A stretch of DNA of 34,077 nt, from contig CAAELX010000039.1 of NCBI GenBank assembly GCA_900756925.1, positions 1 to 34,077 of the forward strand. The letters run 5' to 3'. The DNA is from an uncultured Roseburia sp. GTDB lineage: Bacteria; Bacillota; Clostridia; Lachnospirales; Lachnospiraceae. Below, piece after piece: positions 23,929-33,590 of the stretch (position 1 is the first letter of the stretch; every line of letters starts with the position of its first letter). The position numbers and the translations under genes were made by a program. The notes beneath the pieces were generated by a model that saw nothing but the letters and a program-made list of their open reading frames with translations, had not been told where the DNA came from and did no database searches.

Positions 23929-24567
23929 TTAACGGGAAGCAATCAGCTTACAGATCGGATTCCCTTTCGAGGAGAATTTCTCCTCATATTCTGTCATTAC
24001 ATTCCCTTCGTTCAGAACCGGATCATGGTGCAGATCTCTTGTGGAGGCATCGAGTTTCCAGCCGGCTTCCGGGACTTCCTCTAAGGAGAAGGTGAACAGA
24101 TCCTGGTTGTCGGTCTTGAATTCCAGATGCCCGTCTTTTTTCAAAACCTGATCGTAGCGGGCGAAGAACTGTCTGGAAGTCAGCCGGCGCTTGGCGTGGC
24201 GGTCCTTCGGCCATGGATCTGAGAAGTTTAAGTAGATGCGGTCTACTTCGTCTTTGGCGAACACTTCTGCGATATCAGCGGCATCCATGCAGATAAAACG
24301 GATATTCGGAAGCGGATTTACTTCCATCTTCTGTAAGGCGCGCAGCAGGACGCTGGAGTAGCGCTCGATGCCGATGTAATTGATGTTAGGGTGGAGAGCT
24401 GCCATATCCATAATGAAGCGCCCCTTTCCCATGCCAATCTCGATATGGAGCGGCTGTGCAGAAGAGAAGCACTCCTGCCAGAGTCCCTTGTGTTCCTCCG
24501 GATTTTTGATACAGTATTCACTGCTTGAAATGGCGTCTTCTGCGCCGGGAATATTTCTTAATCGCAT
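23929..24567 (-). CDS. trmB: tRNA (guanine-N7)-methyltransferase
   Basis: Methylates G46 in the variable loop of tRNAs using S-adenosylmethionine. 212 aa, the usual length. HIEIGMGKGRFIMDMAA at about residues 40-57 binds the methyl donor, LNFSDPWPKDRHAKRRL near 118-134 is the TrmB signature, and FKTDNQDLFTFS near 160 is conserved. ATG 24567 (MRLRNIPGAED) is chosen because homology begins there; the frame continues 15 codons upstream without a second candidate of merit. AAAGG lies about 12 nt before it. It converges with the sulfotransferase operon. Confidence 0.95.
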   Translation of the reverse strand: MRLRNIPGAEDAISSSEYCIKNPEEHKGLWQECFSSAQPLHIEIGMGKGRFIMDMAALHPNINYIGIERYSSVLLRALQKMEVNPLPNIRFICMDAADIAEVFAKDEVDRIYLNFSDPWPKDRHAKRRLTSRQFFARYDQVLKKDGHLEFKTDNQDLFTFSLEEVPEAGWKLDASTRDLHHDPVLNEGNVMTEYEEKFSSKGNPICKLIASR

Positions 24568-25047
24568 ATAATAGAAAACCTTTCTTTTGAAGTATAGGAC
24601 TTTTATGACCATGAAAAGTTTTTGCCATTTATGGTCATAAATGCGCGGTTTACATAATGTCTGATGAACCGGGATAAATTTACAATTTCTATCTTACAAT
24701 AAAGCTGCCAAATAAAAAAGCATAAATTTCAAAATCTTAATTCTTTTAAAATCCAATGAAATAGGTTGCATGTATTTTTTTTTGCGCTTATACTGTTACT
24801 GTTGTGACTGGAAAATAATAGAAAACAGTGAAAACGGATACCGGAAGCTTTTGTCAGTCAGATGCAGGACAGACGAAAATACTGGTGGAAAGATTTTTGA
24901 AATAAAATGTATGATACATCTGATTATGCAAAAACTAACGTAGAATTTGACAGAATGTGTCAGCGGAAGAAAAGCAGACCATTACCAGAAACGTCAGGAA
25001 TAGAGAGAATACAAAAGGATTGTATCGGAAATGGAGAATGAACAGAT
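24568..25047. other. Intergenic region between trmB and the carboxypeptidase gene
   Basis: No gene is supported in these 480 bases. The left part holds the trmB leader; the right part has the promoter at 24766-24794 and a leader of about 250 nt before the carboxypeptidase. That leader includes a small palindrome (TGTATGATACA near 24908) but nothing I recognise as a riboswitch. Confidence 0.5.
24766..24794 (+). promoter_or_regulatory. Sigma-A promoter of the carboxypeptidase gene
   Basis: TTGCAT (24766-24771), a 17-bp spacer and TATACT (24789-24794). It predicts a leader of roughly 250 nt. Confidence 0.7.
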
Positions 25048-26448
25048 ATGCTTCAGAATAAATGGAAAAAAGCGGTATGCGTGATTCTTACCGCCATAGC
25101 AGTCTTACAGCTGCCGACAGTGTCAGCAAAGGCAGAAGATTACTGGCCGCAGGCACCGGAGACCGCATCCCCGAGTATTATGCTGATGGAGGCATCTACC
25201 GGGACGGTGCTCTACGAGAAGAACAGCGATGAAGCGCATTATCCGGCAAGTATCACGAAGATTATGACGACGCTGTTAGCACTGGAAAATGGAAACTTAA
25301 GCGACATTGTGACATTTTCGGACGATGCGATCAATAATACAGAAGGGTCCGGTATCGCCAGAGACTACGGCGAGGAGATGACGTTAGAGCAGTGCCTTTA
25401 CGGGGTCATGTTAGAGTCTGCCAACGAATGTGCCTATGCGGTTGCAGAGCATGTGGGCGGAACGGTGGAACACTTTGTGGACATGATGAATGAGAAAGCA
25501 AAAGAGCTTGGGTGTACGAACACACATTTTAATAATCCACACGGATTACAGGATGAGAATCATTACACGACAGCACACGATATGGCACTGATCGCGCAGG
25601 CGGCTTATCAGAATGAGACGTTCCGCATTATCATCGGAACAAAGATCTACACGATTCCACCGACGAACAAGCATCCGAATGAAGAGACAACACTGCGCAA
25701 CCATCACGATATGCTGTGCACCTACCACAATGCGAACCGGAAATATCTGTATCCGTATTGTGTGGGAGGAAAAACAGGTTACACGAACGCGGCAAACAGT
25801 ACGCTTGTTACCTATGCGGAGAAGGACGGGATGACGTTAATCTGCGTCGTGATGAACACACAGTCCCCGAACCAGTTTGCAGATACGGTGAATCTGTTCA
25901 ATTATGCATTTGACAACTTCCAGATGTTAAAGATTGCGGATAATGATAAGATGGACGCCGGGCAGAGCACCGCAGAGAATGGAGGACTGGAGAGAATCGC
26001 ACCGTTTGTGGAGCTGGATAAGAACGCCCAGATCGTACTGCCAAAGACTGTAGATTTTTCGGCTGCGGTTCCAACCGTGGAGGAAGATAACAGTGATCCG
26101 GGTATTGTGGGAACCATCACTTACAGTTACGCGGGAAGAACTGTCGGAAAAGCAGAGATTGAGACAACCGGGGCAGTAGTACAGGGCTATGCCTTTGACA
26201 ACCAGTCGACGGAGGAATTAGAACAGCAGGCAGAGACGGAAATTCAGGTGAGACCGCTCACCGTGATCCTGCTTGTGGCAGCAGTCATCCTTCTTGTGAT
26301 TCTGCTGATTCTTCTGAAGCGCCTGTATGATAATTACTATATTATCAGACACAACCGGGAAGTACGCAGAAGGGGAAGAGAACAGAAGCAGTCCGCAAGG
26401 GCGCGCAGAAAAAGCCGCAGCAGATTCGGAAAACGCAGATGGAGATAG
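25048..26448 (+). CDS. D-alanyl-D-alanine carboxypeptidase (DacF/PBP5 type)
   Basis: A penicillin-binding protein that trims the terminal D-Ala of peptidoglycan peptides outside the membrane. 466 aa with an N-terminal signal peptide (VCVILTAIAVLQLPTVSAKA). The serine peptidase motifs are Ser68-x-x-Lys71 (PASITKIMTT), Ser124-x-Asn126 (ESANECAY) and Lys242-Thr-Gly (GGKTGYT). A beta-rich C-terminal domain follows at about 295-390. The chain ends in a transmembrane helix (VILLVAAVILLVILLILL) and a very basic cytoplasmic tail rich in Arg and Lys. The usual PBP5 has an amphipathic C-terminal anchor; a full helix plus basic tail is a common clostridial variant. ATG 25048 has GGAG upstream. Confidence 0.94.
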   Translation: MLQNKWKKAVCVILTAIAVLQLPTVSAKAEDYWPQAPETASPSIMLMEASTGTVLYEKNSDEAHYPASITKIMTTLLALENGNLSDIVTFSDDAINNTEGSGIARDYGEEMTLEQCLYGVMLESANECAYAVAEHVGGTVEHFVDMMNEKAKELGCTNTHFNNPHGLQDENHYTTAHDMALIAQAAYQNETFRIIIGTKIYTIPPTNKHPNEETTLRNHHDMLCTYHNANRKYLYPYCVGGKTGYTNAANSTLVTYAEKDGMTLICVVMNTQSPNQFADTVNLFNYAFDNFQMLKIADNDKMDAGQSTAENGGLERIAPFVELDKNAQIVLPKTVDFSAAVPTVEEDNSDPGIVGTITYSYAGRTVGKAEIETTGAVVQGYAFDNQSTEELEQQAETEIQVRPLTVILLVAAVILLVILLILLKRLYDNYYIIRHNREVRRRGREQKQSARARRKSRSRFGKRRWR

Positions 26449-26467
26449 AAGAAAACAGGAATTACAG

Positions 26468-26513
26468 AAGGCACAGCTTCCGGGCAATACCGGTTGGCTG
26501 TGCCTTGTATTTT
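26468..26513 (+). terminator. Intrinsic terminator after the carboxypeptidase gene
   Basis: AAGGCACAGC (26468-26477) pairs with GCTGTGCCTT (26497-26506), with an inner CCGG/CCGG stem, followed by GTATTTT. It begins 20 nt after the stop codon. Confidence 0.85.
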
Positions 26514-26550
26514 CTGTCGGGTTTCATCCGCCGACGGATAGATTGCATAA

Positions 26551-27816
<1,266 letters not shown>

Positions 27817-27850
27817 GACAAACCTCCGGTAAATGAGTATATTTATAATA

Positions 27851-27880
27851 ACTATAGCATAGAGGCGGCTTATTTTTCAA
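27851..27880 (-). promoter_or_regulatory. Promoter of the MobA-MobB-like gene (minus strand)
   Basis: On the minus strand TTGAAA (complement of 27875-27880), 18 bp, then TATAGT (complement of 27851-27856), about 35 bp before the start codon. Confidence 0.6.
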
Positions 27881-27884
27881 GTAG

Positions 27885-27916
27885 TTGCTGAATCCAGTGG
27901 AGTTTTGTGATATACT
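27885..27916 (+). promoter_or_regulatory. Promoter of the yaaO-like operon (extended -10)
   Basis: TTGCTG (27885-27890) and TATACT (27911-27916) with TG at 27908-27909 giving TGATATACT. The spacer is 20 bp, so the extended -10 probably carries most of the activity. The stretch AGTTTTGTG before the -10 is shared with the sirtuin promoter at 2495-2525. It diverges from the MobA-MobB-like gene promoter. Confidence 0.55.
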
Positions 27917-27950
27917 TCTATTATTGTTTGTAAGTATAGATAATAGAGAT

Positions 27951-27993
27951 ACTCATAGAAAATCTTCACAGCCTGAATTTGAGTTTCGCAACT
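27951..27993 (+). repeat. Dispersed structured element, copy B
   Basis: ACTCATAGAAAA (27951-27962) and TTGAGTTTCGCAACT (27979-27993). The 12-mer is identical to that in copy A at 12917, and the right part differs at two of fifteen bases. ACTCA and TGAGT (27980-27984) can pair. It lies in the leader of the yaaO-like operon, 21 nt before its start codon and next to its ribosome-binding site. Confidence 0.6.
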
Positions 27994-28014
27994 GTGGGAA
28001 TGGAGGGAGGGCGC

Positions 28015-29469
28015 ATGAAATATATACTCGACTATTTAAAAGAATATTGTGAAGCAGACTACTATCCGTTCCATATGCCGGGACACAAGCGAAGCCATCT
28101 TCCGTTCCCGAATCCCTATGGAATTGACATCACGGAAATTACAGGCTTTGACAACCTGCACCACGCGGAAGGCATTTTAAAAGAGGCACAGGACCATGCA
28201 GCGCAGTTGTATGGTTCGAGGCGCTGCTTTTATCTGGTGAACGGAAGCACCTGTGGTCTGCTGGCTGCAATCTGTGCTGCAACGAAGAAGCGGCAGAAAG
28301 TGATCGTGGCGCGAAACTGCCACAAGGCGGTCTATCATGCCCTGCATCTGCAGGAGCTGCATGCACAATATCTTTATCCGACGATCACGCGGGGCGGTAT
28401 TCAAGGCCAGATTACGGCAGATCAGGTGCGGGACGCGGTAAAAGAGCATCCGGACGCTGCCGCAGTGATCCTGACATCACCGACTTATGAGGGAATCTTA
28501 TCAGATGTGGAACAGATCGCGCAGATCTGCCACAGTGCCGGGATCCCGTTGATCGTTGATGAGGCACACGGTGCACATCTCGGCTTCGGAGGAGATTTCC
28601 CGGAGAACGCGGTGAAGCTTGGGGCAGATGCAGTGGTTATGAGCGTGCATAAGACGCTTCCGGCGTTTACCCAGACCGCTCTTCTGCATCTGAATGGTGA
28701 CCGGATCAGTGAAGAAAAGGTGGCGCGTTATCTTGGTATTTTCGAGACAAGCTCCCCGTCCTATGTTCTGATGGCAGGAATTGATGAGAGCCTGCGGATG
28801 GTAAAGGAGCAGGGAAAAGAACTTTTTACCGCATATCGGAAGAACTTGGAACGGTTTTATCAGAAGGTGGAGCCGCTGCAGGCATTGCATGTGATGAACC
28901 GGAAGGATCTGACAGGGCAGGATGCATTCGGCTGGGATGATGCGAAGCTTGTGATTTTTACCGGGGAGACAGGTCTGACCGGAGAGCAGCTGCACCGGAT
29001 ATTGTTAGAACATTACCATCTGGAAATGGAGATGGTGTCCGGGGATTATGTGCTTGGAATGACGAGCTTTCTGGATACGGGGGAAGGCTTCGACCGTCTG
29101 GCGGAGGCGTTGTTGGAGATAGACAGGTGTGCATGGGGCACAGGGATGAACCGTGGCAGAGCCCTGCATGAGGTGCAGGAGGCATTTATCGAGAAGATTT
29201 ATCAGAAAAACCCGCGCATCATGCAGATCTATGAGGCAGAAGACCGGGAAAGCCAGCTGACCCCATTGCAGGAAGCCGCAGGAAAAGTGGCTGCGGGAAC
29301 TGTTTTCTTATATCCGCCGGGAATTCCGATGATCGTTCCGGGGGAAGTGATTACAGAGTCCCTGATCCAAAACATTACGAAATGTAAAGAAATTGGTCTG
29401 CTGGTAGAGGGCGATATGCTTGTGGAAAAGAATAAAGATTGTATATTTTTAAAGACTATATTATACTAA
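28015..29469 (+). CDS. Orn/Lys/Arg decarboxylase-family PLP enzyme (YaaO-like)
   Basis: A PLP-dependent amino acid decarboxylase of fold type I, 484 aa, matching the short clostridial and Bacillus YaaO/SpeA group. PFHMPGHKR near the N-terminus and DITEITGFDNLHHAEGIL follow the family. DEAHGAHLGF at about 180-190 holds the Asp that contacts the pyridine nitrogen, and Lys213 in SVHKTLPAFTQTA forms the Schiff base. PPGIPMIVPGE near 440 is the C-terminal signature. Substrate (Arg, Lys or Orn) cannot be told. GGAGGGAGG precedes ATG 28015. First of a run of tightly packed genes (13 nt to the next). Confidence 0.92.
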   Translation: MKYILDYLKEYCEADYYPFHMPGHKRSHLPFPNPYGIDITEITGFDNLHHAEGILKEAQDHAAQLYGSRRCFYLVNGSTCGLLAAICAATKKRQKVIVARNCHKAVYHALHLQELHAQYLYPTITRGGIQGQITADQVRDAVKEHPDAAAVILTSPTYEGILSDVEQIAQICHSAGIPLIVDEAHGAHLGFGGDFPENAVKLGADAVVMSVHKTLPAFTQTALLHLNGDRISEEKVARYLGIFETSSPSYVLMAGIDESLRMVKEQGKELFTAYRKNLERFYQKVEPLQALHVMNRKDLTGQDAFGWDDAKLVIFTGETGLTGEQLHRILLEHYHLEMEMVSGDYVLGMTSFLDTGEGFDRLAEALLEIDRCAWGTGMNRGRALHEVQEAFIEKIYQKNPRIMQIYEAEDRESQLTPLQEAAGKVAAGTVFLYPPGIPMIVPGEVITESLIQNITKCKEIGLLVEGDMLVEKNKDCIFLKTILY

Positions 29470-29482
29470 AAAGGTAAGAGAA

Positions 29483-30100
29483 ATGGGAAAAATATATTGT
29501 ATGATGGGAAAGAGCTCGACCGGCAAAGACACGCTGTACAAGAGACTTTTGGCGGACAGGGAGCTTTCCTTAAAAACACTGATCCCGTATACGACAAGAC
29601 CTATCCGGGACGGAGAGACGGACGGCGTGGAATACTTTTTCTGCGACGAGGCAAAGCTGCAGGAGCTAGAGCAGCAGGGCAGAATCGTGGAACTGCGTGC
29701 TTATCACACAGTCTGCGGCATCTGGAAATATTTTACCGTGGATGATGGACAGGTGCAGTTGGAAAAGGACAGCTACCTTGTGATCGGCACATTAGAGGCC
29801 TATCGGGGCATCCGTGCTTACTATGGGGCAGCGAATGTGGTGCCGGTTTATATCGAGGTGGAGGACGGAGAGCGTCTTTTTCGGGCATTAAGTCGGGAGC
29901 GTGCACAGGAACACCCGAAATATGAGGAGATGTGCAGAAGATTCTTAGCAGACAGCGAAGATTTTTCCGAGGAAAAGTTAAGGGAAGCAGGAATCGGACA
30001 GCGTTTCGAAAACCGGGAGCTTGCAGTGACAGAGCGGGAGCTTGTGGCGTATATTTTAGAATGTGAACATCAGAATGGAGCGGCATATGGCAGGATTTAA
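29483..30100 (+). CDS. Guanylate-kinase-like P-loop kinase
   Basis: A 205-aa kinase with Walker A GKSSTGKDT (residues 9-17) and the guanylate kinase block PYTTRPIRDGETDGVEYFF near 36-54, which holds the GMP-contacting Arg and Tyr. The later HTVCGIWKYFTV replaces the usual H-x-x-x-YGT element. It could phosphorylate GMP or another nucleotide. Its slot, between the YaaO-like gene and holB, is occupied in Bacillus by tmk, a thymidylate kinase of different sequence type. The start ATG follows AAAAGGTAAGAG. The C-terminus overlaps holB by 14 nt. Confidence 0.85.
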   Translation: MGKIYCMMGKSSTGKDTLYKRLLADRELSLKTLIPYTTRPIRDGETDGVEYFFCDEAKLQELEQQGRIVELRAYHTVCGIWKYFTVDDGQVQLEKDSYLVIGTLEAYRGIRAYYGAANVVPVYIEVEDGERLFRALSRERAQEHPKYEEMCRRFLADSEDFSEEKLREAGIGQRFENRELAVTERELVAYILECEHQNGAAYGRI

Positions 30101-31076
30101 GGATATTATCGGACATGAACAGATTATAGAACATTTGCAGAACGCGATCTCGATGGATAAGGTGACGCACGCTTACATTTTGAACGGACCGGACCGATCC
30201 GGGAAGATGATGTTAGCGGAAGCCTTTGCAATGGCATTGCAGTGCGAGAAGGGCGGCAGTGAGCCGTGTCTGGCATGCCATTCGTGCAAACAGGCAGAGA
30301 GCCATAACCAGCCGGATATCATCTATGTGAAGCACGAGAAGCCGAACACGATATCCGTGGATGACATCCGTACGCAGGTGAATAATGATATTGTTGTAAA
30401 GCCGTATAGCAGCCGGTATAAGATTTACATCATAGACGAGGCGGAGAAGATGAACCAGCAGGCGCAGAATGCGCTGCTTAAGACGATCGAGGAGCCGCCG
30501 GCGTACGCGATTATTTTACTCTTGACAACAAATGCCGATCTGTTCCTTCCGACGATTCTGTCAAGGTGCGTGTCGCTGAATTTGAAGGTGGTGCCGGATG
30601 AGAAGATCAAACGGTTCCTGATGGAAAAGTATCAGATTCCGGATTATCAGGCAGATGTCTGTGTGGCATTTGCCCAGGGAAATGTCGGAAAAGCGATCCA
30701 GCTGGCTTCCTCGGAGGATTTCAACGAGATGAAGGCTTCGGCATTGCAGTTGATCAAACGGTTAGACGACATCGACCTGTATGAGATGACCGCTGCAGTG
30801 AAGCAGATCAGTGAGTATAAGTTGGAGATCAACGATTATTTTGATCTGATGATGATCTGGTTCCGGGATGTGTTATATTTCAAAGCAACCGGAGATGTGA
30901 ACGGACTGATTTTCAAAGATGAAGTCTATGATATCAAGAGACAGGCAGAGAAGAGCTCTTACAATGGAATTAACACAATCTTAGAGGCGCTGCGCAAGGC
31001 ACAGCTCCGTTTGGATGCAAATGTGAATTTTGATCTTGTGATTGAGCTGTTACTGCTCACGATAAAGGAGAATTAG
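30087..31076 (+). CDS. holB: DNA polymerase III delta' subunit
   Basis: Part of the clamp loader that places the sliding clamp on DNA. 329 aa from ATG 30087, chosen for GGAG at 30077-30080 and for homology starting at FKDIIGHEQ. An AAA+ fold with GPDRSGKMM in place of a full Walker A (Met where Ser/Thr would follow Lys), so it probably does not hydrolyse ATP, as in other delta' subunits. The zinc module has Cys53, Cys61, Cys64 and Cys67 (CEKGGSEPCLACHSC). Conserved YIIDEAEKMNQQAQNALLKT is the DExx region, and LSRC is a sensor motif. Its stop is 1 nt before ricT. Confidence 0.94.
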   Translation: MAGFKDIIGHEQIIEHLQNAISMDKVTHAYILNGPDRSGKMMLAEAFAMALQCEKGGSEPCLACHSCKQAESHNQPDIIYVKHEKPNTISVDDIRTQVNNDIVVKPYSSRYKIYIIDEAEKMNQQAQNALLKTIEEPPAYAIILLLTTNADLFLPTILSRCVSLNLKVVPDEKIKRFLMEKYQIPDYQADVCVAFAQGNVGKAIQLASSEDFNEMKASALQLIKRLDDIDLYEMTAAVKQISEYKLEINDYFDLMMIWFRDVLYFKATGDVNGLIFKDEVYDIKRQAEKSSYNGINTILEALRKAQLRLDANVNFDLVIELLLLTIKEN

Positions 31077-31077
31077 A

Positions 31078-31986
31078 ATGGTAAAAGTAGTAGGAATCCG
31101 GTTCCGGAATGCAGGAAAAATTTATTATTTCGGACCTGGAAAGTTACAGTTAAAAGCAGGTATGCACGTCATCGTGGAGACGGCAAGGGGCGTGGAGCTC
31201 GGAACCGTTATGACGAACCCAAGGGAAGTGTCCGAGGAGAGCGTGATCCAGCCGCTTAAGCCGGTAATCCGGATTGCCACAGAACAGGACGAGAAACAGG
31301 TGGAGAAGAACCGGGAAAAAGAAAAAGAAGCGTATAAGATCTGTCAGGAAAAGATTGCGAAGCATCATCTTGACATGAAGTTAGTGGAGGCAGAATATAC
31401 TTTTGACAACAACAAGCTTTTATTTTATTTTACAGCAGATGGAAGAATCGACTTCCGTGAGCTGGTAAAAGATCTTGCCGCAGTGTTCCGCACGAGAATT
31501 GAGCTGCGCCAGATCGGAGTGAGGGATGAGACAAAGATTATGGGCGGTTATGGCATCTGTGGACGAGAGCTTTGCTGCCATACATTCCTGTCCGAGTTTG
31601 CACCAGTTTCCATCAAGATGGCGAAGGAGCAGAATCTGTCCTTAAACCCGACCAAGATTTCCGGTGTGTGTGGAAGACTGATGTGCTGCTTAAAGAACGA
31701 GCAGGACACATATGAATACTTGAACAGCAGATTGCCAAATGTCGGGGACTATGTGACAACGGATGACGGACTGAAAGGAGAGGTCTCCTCTGTAAATGTA
31801 CTCCGTCAGCTGGTGAAGGTACTGGTGGAAGTCAACGATGAGAAAGAAATCCGGGAGTATCATGCAGACCAGCTGAAGTTCAAACCAAAGAGAAGAAGGG
31901 ATGTCAAACTGACCGCACAGGAATTGAAGGAACTGTCAGCATTAGAAGACCGCGGAGGCAAGTCAAAGTTTGATGAAGGAAAATAA
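31078..31986 (+). CDS. ricT: RicT/YaaT, PSP1-domain iron-sulfur protein
   Basis: A 302-aa member of the PSP1 family. In Bacillus RicT (YaaT) joins RicA and RicF in a complex with iron-sulfur clusters that stimulates mRNA maturation by RNase Y and affects sporulation and competence. The N-terminal VVGIRFRNAGKIYYFGPG, the central GGYGICGRELCCHTFLSEF and SGVCGRLMCCLKNEQDTYE are hallmark blocks; the paired cysteines are the probable cluster ligands. The C-terminus is a KOW-like segment then a basic tail. No ricA or ricF gene is in the window. GGAG precedes ATG 31078. It overlaps the next gene. Confidence 0.94.
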   Translation: MVKVVGIRFRNAGKIYYFGPGKLQLKAGMHVIVETARGVELGTVMTNPREVSEESVIQPLKPVIRIATEQDEKQVEKNREKEKEAYKICQEKIAKHHLDMKLVEAEYTFDNNKLLFYFTADGRIDFRELVKDLAAVFRTRIELRQIGVRDETKIMGGYGICGRELCCHTFLSEFAPVSIKMAKEQNLSLNPTKISGVCGRLMCCLKNEQDTYEYLNSRLPNVGDYVTTDDGLKGEVSSVNVLRQLVKVLVEVNDEKEIREYHADQLKFKPKRRRDVKLTAQELKELSALEDRGGKSKFDEGK

Positions 31987-32716
31987 TCTGATCCACGAAG
32001 GGGAGCGGCTCGACGAGCTGCAGCGCAACGGATATTACATCATTCAGAATCCGGGGCGGTTCTGTTTTGGCATGGATGCCGTGCTGCTCTCTGGGTTTGC
32101 AAAGGCAAAGACCGGGGAAAAGGTGTTAGACCTTGGCACGGGAACCGGCATCATTCCAATCCTCATGGAGGCGAAGACACAGGCGACGGATTTCACTGCG
32201 CTTGAGATCCAGGAGGAGAGCGCCGACATGGCGAGACGGAGTGTGGTATACAATCATCTGGAAGATAAGATCAAAGTAGTGACTGGAGACATTAAGGATG
32301 CTTCAAAGCTGTTTGGAGCATCTTCTTTTCATGTCATTACGACGAATCCGCCGTATATGATCGGGACACACGGGGAAAACTCCCCGGCAAAAGCGAAAGC
32401 GATCGCAAGGCATGAGGTGCTGTGCACGCTCGATGATATTTTAAGGGAAAGCGCAAGGCTTTTAGTGCCGGGTGGACGGTTTTACATGGTGCACAGACCG
32501 TTCCGTCTTGCAGAAATTATGAGCAAAATGGTGGAGTACAGGATCGAACCGAAGCGGATGCGTTTCGTGCACCCGTTTATAGACAAGGAGCCGAACATGG
32601 TGCTGATCGAAGGACTCCGGGGAGGAAAATCGAGGGTTACGATTGAGAAACCACTGATTGTATACAAGGAACAGGGTGTATATACAGATGAGATTTATGA
32701 GGTATATGGGTATTGA
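31973..32716 (+). CDS. TrmN6-like tRNA adenine-N6 methyltransferase (YabB family)
   Basis: An S-adenosylmethionine-dependent methyltransferase of 247 aa. VLDLGTGTGIIPILM (about 43-57) binds the methyl donor, and TTNPPYM (about 124) is the NPPY motif of enzymes that methylate the N6 of adenine. FCFGMDAVLLSGFA near 25 is typical of the TrmN6/YabB group, which acts on tRNA1-Val A37 in E. coli; the exact tRNA here is inferred. ATG 31973 is used (a TTG three bases upstream is possible). It overlaps the end of ricT by 14 nt, suggesting translational coupling. Confidence 0.9.
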   Translation: MKENNLIHEGERLDELQRNGYYIIQNPGRFCFGMDAVLLSGFAKAKTGEKVLDLGTGTGIIPILMEAKTQATDFTALEIQEESADMARRSVVYNHLEDKIKVVTGDIKDASKLFGASSFHVITTNPPYMIGTHGENSPAKAKAIARHEVLCTLDDILRESARLLVPGGRFYMVHRPFRLAEIMSKMVEYRIEPKRMRFVHPFIDKEPNMVLIEGLRGGKSRVTIEKPLIVYKEQGVYTDEIYEVYGY

Positions 32717-32733
32717 GATTTTTTTCTCAATAT
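32710..32733 (+). other. Hairpin at the end of the methyltransferase gene
   Basis: GTATTGAGA (32710-32718) pairs with TCTCAATAT (32725-32733) with a T-rich loop. The stop codon lies inside the stem. It is not a standard terminator because the T-run is in the loop. Confidence 0.35.
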
Positions 32734-32809
32734 CAATAAAGATATTTTCAGTATATTTTGCGTAGAAGACAGCAGAATGGAAAATATCGGAATCAGGAGG
32801 GATAGAAAT

Positions 32810-33562
32810 ATGTTTAATAAAATTACGATTGGACCGATTAACGTCTATATGTACGGTCTTATGATTGCGCTTGGCTTTGCGATGGCACTTTTGCTGTGCA
32901 GCTACCGTGGAAAAAAGAAGGGGCTGAGCGAGGACATTATCTGGGGCATTTTCTTCTGCGCACTGATTGGCGGAATGGTCGGATGCCGATTATTGTATTA
33001 TATCGTGGAGCTTCCGCAGATTATACAGGATCCGTCGATTTTGTGGAATTTCAAGAACGGCTATGTTGTATATGGCGGAATTATCGGCGGCGTCCTGACA
33101 AGCTGGGCATACTGCCATAGGAAGAAAGCAAATTTTGTTTCCTATTTTGATCTTGTTATGCCGGCAGTCTCTATGGCACAGGGGTTCGGACGTCTCGGCT
33201 GCTTTTTTGCAGGCTGCTGTTACGGAAGGGAGACAGACGCGTGGTATGGTATTACCTTCACCCACTCCGATTTTGCGCCGAACGGTGTGAAGCTGATCCC
33301 GACGCAGCTGATTTCCTCCGCAGGGGACTTCCTGATCTGCGGAATCCTGCTCTGGTACGCAGCAAAGAAACCGAAGCCAGGCAGAGTGGCCTCCATGTAT
33401 CTGCTGCTGTACGGGACGGGAAGGTTTCTGATTGAATTTCTGCGGGATGACTACCGCGGAAGTCTCGGTATCTTTTCCACATCGCAGATTATCTCTTTTG
33501 GGGTTGTGGCACTGGGAATTGTGCTTTACAATGTGATTCCGAAGGTGGCGAAGGAAGCGTAA
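32810..33562 (+). CDS. lgt: Prolipoprotein diacylglyceryl transferase
   Basis: Attaches diacylglycerol to the lipobox cysteine of prolipoproteins in the membrane; the two lipoproteins at 8785 and 15678 would be substrates. 250 aa with about seven hydrophobic helices. GRLGCFFAGCCYG near 130 and the C-terminal GRFLIEFLRDDYRG are Lgt signatures. The position of E. coli His103 (HGG) reads Tyr-Gly-Gly here (YVVYGGIIGGVL), and the signature Asn after GRLG is Cys, both features of a clostridial branch. ATG 32810 is used since AGGAGGGA lies 8 nt upstream; a longer frame from 32777 lacks homology. Confidence 0.92.
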   Translation: MFNKITIGPINVYMYGLMIALGFAMALLLCSYRGKKKGLSEDIIWGIFFCALIGGMVGCRLLYYIVELPQIIQDPSILWNFKNGYVVYGGIIGGVLTSWAYCHRKKANFVSYFDLVMPAVSMAQGFGRLGCFFAGCCYGRETDAWYGITFTHSDFAPNGVKLIPTQLISSAGDFLICGILLWYAAKKPKPGRVASMYLLLYGTGRFLIEFLRDDYRGSLGIFSTSQIISFGVVALGIVLYNVIPKVAKEA

Positions 33563-33590
33563 ACTGGGGTTAGCTAACTAAATAACTAAG

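Noticed and set aside
23890..24084. Short plus-strand frame over the 3' end of trmB
   Set aside because: It begins inside the terminator hairpin and runs antisense to a clear trmB coding region.
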